Source: Spirochaetaceae bacterium
GTDB taxonomy: Bacteria; Spirochaetota; Spirochaetia; B11-G9
NCBI GenBank assembly: GCA_030643345.1
Contig: DAOWMA010000107.1
Location: 1-7,174 of the forward strand
Direction: 5' to 3'
Length of the DNA stretch: 7,174 nt
Shown here: piece by piece, positions 1-7,093 of the stretch
How positions within the stretch are numbered: position 1 is the stretch's first letter
Layout of the letters: each line of letters opens with the position of its first letter
The notes under the pieces: generated by a model
What the model saw: the letters and a program-made list of their open reading frames with translations, nothing else
Databases searched by the model: none
Told to the model about the DNA's origin: nothing
Position numbers and translations under genes: made by a program

Positions 1-649
1 GATGATTAAGAAGCAGAGATTTAATATCAATATACAGAAAGTATTTATTCCATGAATCCTGCTGTCTTGCTTCAATAACATATTTTACTACTTCATCAGG
101 AGGCATCGCAACCTTTTCAAGGATTTCACCGGTTTCAATATCAATTTGCTCCTGGAAATCCGGAGTATCAAAAGATGGCCGAACAGAAAGTGTAAGCTTA
201 TTTGATTCGACACTTACTGATTCATAGCCTAACTGAAAATCGGGAAAGAATTTTGACTGGATTATATAAATCCCACTTTCATCAATATCAACATAATCGT
301 TAAGATAGGTAATAAAAGCATATTCCTCTCCAGGAAGAAGTGTAATTTCCCGATAAAATACAGGGTTATTTGTACGATTTCTTAAAAGATATTGATCTGA
401 CTCACGAACAGCAATATTTGTTAGAGTTTTTACATTAAACTTAAAATTAAAAGAACGGATTTCTGCAGAATTAAAAGAAAAACTGTCTGCAGAGTTATTT
501 ATTATTCTAATCTGAAGTTGAATTTCGCTGTCAGGATAGTATATTTTCTTATCAAGAAAACGGATAGAAACAGATACATCTTCTGAGAAGGCAAAAGTTA
601 ATGACGCAGCCGCAAATGACAGATATAATAGCAATATGATTTTTTTCAA
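1..649 (-). CDS. Exported protein of unknown function, N-terminal part (cut by window edge)
   Basis: This open frame of 216 codons runs off the left edge, so the C-terminus is not seen. The product begins (M)KKIILLLYLSFAAASLTFA, a clear Sec signal peptide: two lysines, a hydrophobic core and likely cleavage near residues 20-23 (TFA/FS). No lipobox cysteine is present, so it is probably periplasmic or secreted and not a lipoprotein. The start is TTG at 649-647. An in-frame TAA lies about nine codons upstream with no ATG or GTG between, and GGAGA at 660-656 sits 6 bases before the TTG. The next ~130 residues alternate hydrophobic and polar positions, with phrases such as YPDSEIQLQIRIINNSADSF and LLPGEEYAF. 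This suggests an Ig-like beta-sandwich (inference). A segment near residues 190-214, PPDEVVKYVIEARQQDSWNK, looks like the start of a second, helical region. I do not recognise a function. It is transcribed divergently from mfd. Confidence 0.8.
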   Translation of the reverse strand, partial: MKKIILLLYLSFAAASLTFAFSEDVSVSIRFLDKKIYYPDSEIQLQIRIINNSADSFSFNSAEIRSFNFKFNVKTLTNIAVRESDQYLLRNRTNNPVFYREITLLPGEEYAFITYLNDYVDIDESGIYIIQSKFFPDFQLGYESVSVESNKLTLSVRPSFDTPDFQEQIDIETGEILEKVAMPPDEVVKYVIEARQQDSWNKYFLYIDIKSLLLNH

Positions 650-698
650 AATATTTCTCCATAGATACCATTATAATTTTCGGATATTTATATGATAA
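650..698. promoter_or_regulatory. Divergent promoter region between the exported-protein gene and mfd
   Basis: The 42-base gap holds the perfect palindrome ATTATAAT at 670-677, so TATAAT can be read on the plus strand (672-677) and on the minus strand (675-670). For the leftward gene, TTATCA at 698-693 (4 of 6 matches to TTGACA) lies 17 bases from the minus-strand -10. It overlaps the first codons of mfd. The predicted start of transcription near 663 leaves a short leader containing the GGAGA ribosome site. For mfd no good -35 is seen at the right distance (649-654 is AAATAT), and the leader from a plus-strand start would be only about 7-8 bases. Promoter calls from sequence alone are weak. 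The minus-strand pair is the better supported. Confidence 0.45.
656..660 (-). promoter_or_regulatory. Ribosome binding site that fixes the TTG start of the exported-protein gene
   Basis: GGAGA on the minus strand lies 6 bases upstream of TTG at 649-647. An ATG that overlaps this site (minus strand 663-661) is in another frame and would not encode the signal peptide, so the Shine-Dalgarno spacing and the signal sequence both favour the TTG. Confidence 0.6.
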
Positions 699-3600
699 CA
701 TTATTCATAAATTATCTCGATTCAATATTAAATGATTATTCAGCATATAAAAAGACACTGGATACCATTATTAGTAATAATTTTCCAATAAAAATTGAAG
801 GTGCAGATGGTTTTTTCAGAACATACCTTATAAATAAGCTGTCAGTTTTATCAGGAACAAGTACACTTGTTATAACCCCCACAGAGAAAGAAGCTGCAAC
901 AGTTATAAAAGACTTTCAAATAATGAATAATAATGTTTGTTATTTCCCCGGATGGGAAAACATAATATTCAGTGGCAATAACTATCAATCTGATATTGCA
1001 GGCAGACGGGTTAACTATCTCTCAGAGCTTTTAACAAATAAAGACATGGTTATTGTACTTTCTCTTAAAACATTTTTAATGCCTGTCCCTCCTCCCTCCT
1101 TTATTAAGGAAAGGATTGTAGAATTAAATACCGGAGATAGTATTGATCCTGTCAGATGGGAAGAGCTGCTTGTTTCATACGGCTATCTTCGTGTTATTAA
1201 AGTAGCAGTGCCGGGAGAATTTTCTCTTAAAGGGGAAGTATTGGATATATTCCCTCATGGCGGCGATTCTGCCATACGAATTGTATATGAGTGGGATGAG
1301 GTTGAGGAGATAAAGCTTTTTGATCCATTAACCCAGAAATCAAAAGAAAAACTCGAAAATATAACTATATATCCTGCAACAGAAATTTTATGGGATAAAG
1401 AACGTATTGATTCTCTTGAAACTATTCTGAAAGGCGGCAGGGAAGATCTGGAGATGCTTGAAGAAGGGAAAAGCTGCAGGAATGAAGAGTTCATATTCCC
1501 CGCTACTTTTAGTGAATCAGGAAGCATGATCGATTATCTGAGTAATAATTCCAATATTGTACTATTACATGAGGATAGACTGTTAAATACATGGGAAATC
1601 CTTAAAAAAGAAACAAGAGAACTCTATAATCGTGCCAGACGGGAAGATCTTCCATGTGTTGAGCCGGAACTGGTACTTAAAGATTATGAAACGCTTGTTA
1701 ATTCTGTAAACAGGAAGATAGTTTTTCCTGATATAGCAAATCCCAATGATTCAGGGATTAGATTTTCCTATGAACATGCAAGGTCCTTCTTTGGAAATAT
1801 AAACTACCTTAAAGAAGAGTTGGATAAACTTAAAGACGCCGGTTATAAAATTATCATATTTTCAGAATCTGAAGTACAGGCGACAAGAATTGGCCATATT
1901 CTTAGAGATTATGATCTGGATATTATTCCGGAAAGTATTTCAGAAGGGTTTTCTCTTCCGGAGCTTAAACTAATTGCCATCCAGGAAAATGAGATATTCG
2001 GCAGAAGACGAAGGGTCCCCGAATCTGTAGGACGGGTTAAGAGTCAGGCTATAGACAGCTTTATTGAATTAAATCCCGGAGATTATGTAGTTCATATCAA
2101 TTATGGAATAGGCCGGTTCCGTAGAATTGACCGTATTAAGGCAGCCGGGACAGAGAGAGATTATATAGAACTTGAATATAAGGATGATGAAACTATATTT
2201 ATTCCTATAGAACAGGTAAATATGGTCCAAAAGTACATAGGCAAGCAGGGAGGAGCTCCTTCTCTTGACAGACTTGGTGGCAAATCCTGGGAAAACCGGA
2301 AGAAAAAGGTTAGGAAATCTGTAGAAGACCTTGCTGGGATGCTTATTGATCTTTATGCAAAGAGGAAAAAAGCCAGAGGTTACAAATTCCCGGAGGATAC
2401 AGACTGGCAGCTGGAGTTTGAAGCGGCATTTCCATATGAGGAAACTGTGGACCAGTTGAAATGTGTGGAAGATGTAAAAGCTGATATGGAGAGTGATCAG
2501 CCTATGGACAGGCTGATATGCGGAGATGTTGGATACGGAAAAACAGAAATTGCAATGAGGGCAGCTTTTAAGTCAGTTGTTTCCGGAAAACAGGTAGCAT
2601 TTCTGGCTCCTACAACAATACTTGCAGAACAGCATTATGAGAACTTTAAAGAGAGATTTAAAGGGTATCCGGTAAAAATTTCCATGATCAGCAGATTTGT
2701 ACCTGCAAAGGAACAAAAGAAGATACTTGAACAGACAAGGAACGGGTCAATAGACCTTTTAATTGGAACACATAGAATCATTCAGAAAGATGTTGAATTT
2801 AAGGACCTTGGCCTTTTTATTACTGATGAAGAGCAGCGTTTTGGTGTTAAAGATAAAGAAAAACTTAAAAAACTAAAAAATTCAATAGACAGTTTAAGTC
2901 TTTCTGCTACTCCAATTCCAAGAACACTTCATATGTCTCTTATAAAGATCAGGGATATGTCCATACTGGAGACTGCACCTCACAGCAGACGTCCAATAAA
3001 AACCATTATTCAGGAATTCAATGAAGAAATAATTTCAGCTGCTGTCAGAAAAGAGGTGGAACGGGGAGGGCAGGTATTTTTTCTTCATAACAGAGTGGAA
3101 ACTCTGCTTCCTACAAGAATATTTCTTGAACAACTAATGCCTGAGATGCTTATAGAGACGGCCCATGGTCAAATGAGCAGTAGTCAGCTGGAGGATGTGA
3201 TGCATCGTTTTATTCATGGCGGATTTCATGTTCTTATTGCAACAACGATAATTGAAAATGGGATAGATATCCCTAATGTTAATACAATTATTATAGATAG
3301 AGCTGATATGTATGGTGTTAGTCAGTTATACCAGTTACGGGGTAGAGTAGGCAGATCAGATAAACGTGCATATGCTTATCTTCTCTATCCTGAAAAAAGA
3401 GCACTTTCAGACATTGCTATGAAACGTCTTTCGATAATATCAGATCATACAGAGCTTGGTTCCGGGTTTAAAATAGCTTTGAAAGATCTTGAAATCAGGG
3501 GTGCCGGAAATCTACTGGGGAGACAACAGCATGGAGAAATACTTTCTGTAGGTTTTGATATGTATCTTCGTATACTGGATGATGCGATTGCAGAAATGAG

Positions 3601-4063
3601 TAATACAGTAGAAGAAACAGCTCCGGAAGTAGTACTTGATCTCGATTATTCCGGCTTTATCCCAAATGACTACATAAGCGATCAAACGGAAAAAATGGAG
3701 ATTTATAAAAAGATATCTTCCATACAGGCAGATTATGATCTGGGCAGGATTGTGTCTGAACTTGAAGACAGGTTTGGACCTCTCCCTGATGAGGTAAACA
3801 GCCTCCTTTCAATTTCTGAACTTAGAATAATATGTAAAAAACTCTTTATCAGCTCATTAAAAGAGAAAAAAGGGGAGATTCGTATTACCTTTTCAAAGGT
3901 TTCAATTATTTCAGTAGACAAGGTCCTAAGAATAATAAATGAGAGTAAGGGTGCTGTAAGACTGGACCCTCAAAATCCGCAGAATCTTATTATGAACAGC
4001 GGGAGAATAGGTCTTAAAGATAAATCAGAATTTATTAGAGAAAAATTGCATTATCTTGTATAA
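692..4063 (+). CDS. mfd: Transcription-repair coupling factor Mfd (TRCF)
   Basis: The product has 1123 residues, close to family length (E. coli Mfd has 1148). Mfd is a cytoplasmic DNA translocase that removes RNA polymerase stalled at template-strand lesions and recruits UvrA to start nucleotide excision repair. Domains in order: a UvrB-like N-terminal module (about 30-350) with the UvrA-contact segment around 160-230, including GEF at 175-177 and LDIFPHG; the CarD-like RNA polymerase-interacting domain from 460 (LNPGDYVVHINYGIGRF); the helicase core with Walker A GDVGYGKT at 611-618, APTTILAEQH, Walker B DEEQ at 712-715, SATPIPRTLH and motif VI QLRGRVGR at 881-888; the translocation motif region with GSGF at 923-926 and RGAGNLLG from 936; and the C-terminal TRCF domain from about 983. 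The ATG is the only one after an in-frame TAA at 674-676. Only a weak GGA (682-684) precedes it. All motifs look intact, so the gene should be functional. Confidence 0.97.
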   Translation: MITLFINYLDSILNDYSAYKKTLDTIISNNFPIKIEGADGFFRTYLINKLSVLSGTSTLVITPTEKEAATVIKDFQIMNNNVCYFPGWENIIFSGNNYQSDIAGRRVNYLSELLTNKDMVIVLSLKTFLMPVPPPSFIKERIVELNTGDSIDPVRWEELLVSYGYLRVIKVAVPGEFSLKGEVLDIFPHGGDSAIRIVYEWDEVEEIKLFDPLTQKSKEKLENITIYPATEILWDKERIDSLETILKGGREDLEMLEEGKSCRNEEFIFPATFSESGSMIDYLSNNSNIVLLHEDRLLNTWEILKKETRELYNRARREDLPCVEPELVLKDYETLVNSVNRKIVFPDIANPNDSGIRFSYEHARSFFGNINYLKEELDKLKDAGYKIIIFSESEVQATRIGHILRDYDLDIIPESISEGFSLPELKLIAIQENEIFGRRRRVPESVGRVKSQAIDSFIELNPGDYVVHINYGIGRFRRIDRIKAAGTERDYIELEYKDDETIFIPIEQVNMVQKYIGKQGGAPSLDRLGGKSWENRKKKVRKSVEDLAGMLIDLYAKRKKARGYKFPEDTDWQLEFEAAFPYEETVDQLKCVEDVKADMESDQPMDRLICGDVGYGKTEIAMRAAFKSVVSGKQVAFLAPTTILAEQHYENFKERFKGYPVKISMISRFVPAKEQKKILEQTRNGSIDLLIGTHRIIQKDVEFKDLGLFITDEEQRFGVKDKEKLKKLKNSIDSLSLSATPIPRTLHMSLIKIRDMSILETAPHSRRPIKTIIQEFNEEIISAAVRKEVERGGQVFFLHNRVETLLPTRIFLEQLMPEMLIETAHGQMSSSQLEDVMHRFIHGGFHVLIATTIIENGIDIPNVNTIIIDRADMYGVSQLYQLRGRVGRSDKRAYAYLLYPEKRALSDIAMKRLSIISDHTELGSGFKIALKDLEIRGAGNLLGRQQHGEILSVGFDMYLRILDDAIAEMSNTVEETAPEVVLDLDYSGFIPNDYISDQTEKMEIYKKISSIQADYDLGRIVSELEDRFGPLPDEVNSLLSISELRIICKKLFISSLKEKKGEIRITFSKVSIISVDKVLRIINESKGAVRLDPQNPQNLIMNSGRIGLKDKSEFIREKLHYLV

Positions 4064-4093
4064 TAGTATATCTGGAATATTGGAGTTGAAAAA

Positions 4094-5638
4094 ATGAAAA
4101 AAACGTTTGATCTTATATGCAGTGTCCGGGAGCTTACAAGTATTTTCAATACAAAAACAAATATTACGGGACTTCTTAGAATAGTAGTAAAATTAGTGGC
4201 AAAGCATATGCAGACAGAAGCCTGCTCTATTTTCCTTCTGGATGATTCTACCGAAGAGCTTGTTTTAAGGGCTACTGCAGGTTTGAATCCTGAATTTGTG
4301 GGGAAGATCAGATTAGCTCCCGGGGAGGGTGTTACAGGACGTTCTATGAAAGAACGTAAACCGATAAATATCCCCCGGGGACCAGATGACCCGGGTTTCA
4401 AACATATTCCCGGTATGAACGAGGAACAGTACAACTCGATTCTTGCAGTCCCTATACTGTATCAATCAGAGATACTCGGTGTTTTGGTTTTGGAAGATCC
4501 CTCAATTGATTATTATAATTCTCACGATATTAAAACTTTACAGGCAATAGCCTCCCAGCTTGCCACATTTTTGGAAAATGCCAGAACACTTCTGCACTTG
4601 ACAACAAAAGACGGGAAAATTCAAAAAGAAAATTCAAATCTGCAGAAAAAATTTTATAAAGGAAAATCTGTTTCTGAAGGGATAGCGATAGGTAATGCTC
4701 TTTACCTGTCAGCATCTAACGACGGGATTCTACTTACAATAGAGAATCTCCATTATATTGAGACACTGGCTGCATTCGAAGAAGCTCTGGAAGCATCAGT
4801 TACCCAGTTGGAAATTCTTCAGGCGAAAATGGATGAAAATTTGTCTGAAGCAGGTTCTCTGATCTTTTCATCCCATCTTCTAATGCTCAGTGATGATAAT
4901 TTTTCAGGCTCTATTCGTGACTATATTACGGATGGCGAAAAACCTTCCAAAGCTATTATTCGCGTAGTTAATGAATATATTGAATTATTTATAAACAGTA
5001 AAAATACCAATGTTCAGGAAAAAATACTGGACCTTAAAGACCTTGGTCACCGGATGTTAAGAAATTTAACCGGTGAAATGAAGGAGGATGGGGATTATTC
5101 AGGTCAAATTATTATTGCAAAAGAGCTTATGCCTTCAGAACTTGTAAAGCTTGCAGCTCAGCATACTGAAGGTTTTATTCTTTATGGTACCGGATCTACA
5201 AGTCACATTTCCATACTTGCAAGATCTCTGGAAGTACCTGTTGTTTTTTTGACAGATATTAATTTTTTTCTGGCAGGTTATAATGGACTTCTTATTGTCG
5301 ATGCTTTTCAGTCAAATGTTATTGTTGATCCGGATACAAAACTTGTTGATACGTACCTGATGAATTTAAAGCATCTGGGGAAAAAAGAAACTGAAAAACC
5401 GGATATTCTGGATGAAAGTATTACCAAAGACGGCAGGAAGATAAAAGTACAGGCAAATATCAATATATTAAGTGATATGAGGTCTGCAAAGGAGTTTAAA
5501 GCAGAAGGAGTAGGTTTGTACAGGAGTGAATTTTTGTTTCTTATTAGAAACAATTTTCCCTCTGAAGAGGAACAGTATTTAATATATAGACGTTTGCTTG
5601 AACAATGGAGGATGTTGTATTCAGGACTCTGGATATAG
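4094..5638 (+). CDS. ptsP: GAF-domain phosphoenolpyruvate-protein phosphotransferase (PtsP-like EI), N-terminal part of a frameshifted gene
   Basis: Residues 1-504 belong to an enzyme I of the nitrogen-type PTS, which takes phosphate from PEP onto a histidine and passes it to an HPr-like protein. A GAF sensor domain (about 15-165) comes first. The EI N-terminal region starts at G190 (GKSVSEGIAIG) and includes the HPr-binding helices (SSHLLMLSDD, DLKDLGHRMLR). The swivelling phosphohistidine domain follows, with TSHISILAR and the active-site His at 371. The C-terminal TIM barrel then begins, with YRSEF and a PEP-binding Arg at 477. After Q504 the frame reads ten unrelated residues (WRMLYSGLWI) to a TAG at 5636-5638, while homology continues in the -1 frame. 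GGAG at 4082-4085 lies 8 bases before the ATG; mfd ends 30 bases upstream. Alone, this piece lacks most of the PEP-binding barrel and should not autophosphorylate from PEP. Confidence 0.9.
   Translation: MKKTFDLICSVRELTSIFNTKTNITGLLRIVVKLVAKHMQTEACSIFLLDDSTEELVLRATAGLNPEFVGKIRLAPGEGVTGRSMKERKPINIPRGPDDPGFKHIPGMNEEQYNSILAVPILYQSEILGVLVLEDPSIDYYNSHDIKTLQAIASQLATFLENARTLLHLTTKDGKIQKENSNLQKKFYKGKSVSEGIAIGNALYLSASNDGILLTIENLHYIETLAAFEEALEASVTQLEILQAKMDENLSEAGSLIFSSHLLMLSDDNFSGSIRDYITDGEKPSKAIIRVVNEYIELFINSKNTNVQEKILDLKDLGHRMLRNLTGEMKEDGDYSGQIIIAKELMPSELVKLAAQHTEGFILYGTGSTSHISILARSLEVPVVFLTDINFFLAGYNGLLIVDAFQSNVIVDPDTKLVDTYLMNLKHLGKKETEKPDILDESITKDGRKIKVQANINILSDMRSAKEFKAEGVGLYRSEFLFLIRNNFPSEEEQYLIYRRLLEQWRMLYSGLWI
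5599..5638 (+). other. ptsP: Frameshift junction within ptsP
   Basis: The upstream frame reads LLEQ, then WRMLYSGLWI and TAG (5636-5638). The -1 frame opens after TGA at 5599-5601 and reads MEDVVFRTLDIGG, which matches the EI family. The change of frame must therefore lie between about 5602 and 5612. One extra A in the AA before TGG (5604-5605) would restore a continuous protein. The G7 run at 5638-5644 encodes the conserved Gly-Gly in the -1 frame and lies after homology has resumed, so it is not the cause. No X XXY YYZ slippery heptamer is seen in the overlap. Confidence 0.85.
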
Positions 5639-6351
5639 GGGGGGATAAAATTTTAGGAACAGCTGATAAGCCTGAAGACAATCCTTTTATGGGATTAAGA
5701 GGTCTTAGGTACAGTCTTAAAAATCAGGATATCTTTATGGTACAACTGCGTGCACTTCTTAGAGCAGGTATAGGTTATAATTTAAAAATACTGTTTCCAC
5801 TTGTAACAGGAATTGAAGATTTTAGAAAAGCATCCGGTATTGTTTCTGAGGTAATTGAAAAATTACATAATGAGGGAATAGATTCCGTTACAAATCCACA
5901 GATTGGGGTTATGATTGAACTTCCTTCTGCAGTAATGATGGTGGATGAACTGGCTGAAGAAGCAGATTTTCTTAGTATTGGTACAAACGATCTTGTTCAG
6001 TATCTTCTTGGTATTGATAGAAATAATGAGAATATAGCTGATCTGTATTCACCCCAGCATCCATCTGTCCTGCGGGCAATAAAAGAAATTAGCAATGCAG
6101 CTGAAAAACATAAATGTCCTCTTTCGGTCTGTGGAAATGCTGCTGCTGATCCGGATATGCTGGAATATTTTATTGGGGCAGGAATAACTTCATTTAGTAT
6201 TAATCACAGAATGATACAGTTTGTGAGACGCCAGATAAGTGAAATGAACTATAGCCATGCAAAATATTTTGCAAAAAAATCTCTTACTATGAGAGCTGTT
6301 AAGGATATTCAGGAACTTACTGCAATGAAAAGGACTAAAATACAATTCTAA
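5605..6351 (+). CDS. ptsP: PtsP-like EI, C-terminal PEP-binding part in the -1 frame of the same gene
   Basis: These 248 codons continue the enzyme I TIM barrel that the upstream frame abandons. Visible are RTLDIGGDK (7-15, PEP-binding Arg), ENPF-like DNPFMGLRGLR, a metal-ligand Glu at 105 (MIELPSA), GTNDL with Asp at 129, IDRNNE, and the C-terminal catalytic Cys at 176 in SVCGNAAAD. All are standard EI signatures. Joined at Q504/M1 the protein would be about 752 residues, close to E. coli PtsP (748). The ATG at 5605 is probably an internal Met and not a true start: no Shine-Dalgarno sequence precedes it, an in-frame TGA lies just upstream at 5599-5601, and homology is already present from the first few codons. 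The piece overlaps the upstream frame by 34 bases. Expression as a separate protein by reinitiation is possible but not supported by the sequence. Confidence 0.88.
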   Translation: MEDVVFRTLDIGGDKILGTADKPEDNPFMGLRGLRYSLKNQDIFMVQLRALLRAGIGYNLKILFPLVTGIEDFRKASGIVSEVIEKLHNEGIDSVTNPQIGVMIELPSAVMMVDELAEEADFLSIGTNDLVQYLLGIDRNNENIADLYSPQHPSVLRAIKEISNAAEKHKCPLSVCGNAAADPDMLEYFIGAGITSFSINHRMIQFVRRQISEMNYSHAKYFAKKSLTMRAVKDIQELTAMKRTKIQF

Positions 6352-6375
6352 TTCATGTTCTTTTAAAAACTCCGG

Positions 6376-6415
6376 TTCTCTTGCAATAATTTTCTATTTA
6401 AAATAATATCCGCAC
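6376..6415 (+). promoter_or_regulatory. Possible weak promoter upstream of trmB
   Basis: The 64-base gap between ptsP and trmB is very A+T-rich. TTGCAA at 6381-6386 and TAATAT at 6404-6409 are 17 bases apart, each matching consensus at 4 of 6 positions. TAAAAT at 6399-6404 is a better -10 but lacks a good -35. Either would start transcription within a few bases of the trmB ATG. No Shine-Dalgarno sequence precedes that ATG, so a nearly leaderless message is possible. No stem-loop with a T run is seen, so I do not call a terminator here. Confidence 0.25.
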
Positions 6416-7093
6416 ATGCAGGAATATGATAAAAGGGGAATTAGAAGCTATGTTTTAAGGACCGGGCGTTTAAGCAGGCTTCAAAAAAATGCTTTGGAAA
6501 CTCTTTCTGATAGATATTCCATACCTTTTCAGAACAAACATATCAATTTTGAGAAAATATTTGGTAATAATAACCCGGTTATAATTGAAATTGGTTTTGG
6601 GATGGGGCATGCAACTGCTGAAATTGCTGATAAAAACAGGCATAAAAACTATATTGGAATAGAGGTCCATACCCCTGGTGTGGGAAAACTTCTTAGCCGG
6701 ATTGATATTTTAAATTTATCAAATCTTAGAATTATCCAGTATGATGCTGTCCATGTTATTAGAACAATGGTCCCTTCAGGAAGCTTGCAGGGAGTCCATA
6801 TTTTTTTCCCGGATCCATGGCCGAAGAAAAAACATAATAAACGGAGACTTATAAAACATGAATTTATTGAAGAGCTGCTGCCTCTGATTAAAAAAGATGG
6901 TTATATCTATGCAGTTACAGACTGGGAGGACTATGCTGAGCAGATATTAAGGGTATTTAATAAGTTTACGGAACTGAAAAATCCTTACGGCAATTATGCT
7001 GATGGAATTGAATGGCGGCCTGATACAAGTTTCGAGAAGAAAGGTATTAAGAAAAATCATAAAATTAGAGAAATTTGGGAGATAGTATTATGA
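6416..7093 (+). CDS. trmB: tRNA (guanine-N7-)-methyltransferase TrmB
   Basis: The 225-residue product is of normal family size. TrmB uses S-adenosylmethionine to make 7-methylguanosine at position 46 in the variable loop of tRNAs, in the cytoplasm. The N-terminus has the family phrase IRSYVLRTGRLSRLQ (9-23). The SAM-binding motif is EIGFGMG at 58-64, followed by IGIEVHTPGVGKLL. The hallmark FFPDPWPKKKHNKRR runs from 130. VTDWEDYAEQIL follows, and the C-terminal TSFEKKG (Thr204, Glu207) matches the substrate-binding T-x-x-E. The ATG at 6416 is the only one after an in-frame TAA at 6404-6406, and it places the conserved IRS motif at residue 9 as expected. No ribosome site is evident. The stop codon overlaps the next start as ATGA. 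Nothing suggests damage. Confidence 0.96.
   Translation: MQEYDKRGIRSYVLRTGRLSRLQKNALETLSDRYSIPFQNKHINFEKIFGNNNPVIIEIGFGMGHATAEIADKNRHKNYIGIEVHTPGVGKLLSRIDILNLSNLRIIQYDAVHVIRTMVPSGSLQGVHIFFPDPWPKKKHNKRRLIKHEFIEELLPLIKKDGYIYAVTDWEDYAEQILRVFNKFTELKNPYGNYADGIEWRPDTSFEKKGIKKNHKIREIWEIVL
7077..7081 (+). promoter_or_regulatory. Ribosome binding site for the gene after trmB
   Basis: GGGAG inside the last codons of trmB lies 8 bases before the ATG at 7090-7092. This supports the overlapping start and translational coupling to trmB. Confidence 0.6.

Noticed and set aside
712..720. AATTATCTCGATTCAATATT near the mfd start as a regulatory inverted repeat
   Set aside because: The arms do not match well enough to form a convincing stem, and the sequence is coding.
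1255..1527. A 90-codon minus-strand open frame inside mfd
   Set aside because: It is fully contained in the conserved UvrB-like region of mfd on the other strand and has a low-complexity serine-rich product typical of shadow frames.
2825..2836. DEEQ in place of the E. coli DEEH in the Mfd Walker B motif
   Set aside because: DEEQ is a common form in other bacterial Mfd proteins, so it is not unusual.
4051..4434. A 127-codon minus-strand open frame over the mfd end and ptsP start
   Set aside because: It lies opposite a well-supported GAF domain and has no recognisable motif. It is a shadow of the coding strand.
5599..5638. A classical programmed -1 frameshift site
   Set aside because: No X XXY YYZ heptamer occurs in the overlap between the TGA at 5599 and the TAG at 5636. 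Slippage at GAA CAA TGG would not keep pairing.
5638..5644. The run of seven G as the cause of the ptsP frameshift
   Set aside because: Homology in the -1 frame (VVFRTLDIGGDK) is already established upstream of the run, and the run correctly encodes Gly-Gly in that frame, so the shift lies before about 5612.
6352..6415. Terminator between ptsP and trmB
   Set aside because: The only symmetry is a short TTTTAAAA palindrome with no loop, no GC-rich stem and no following T run.
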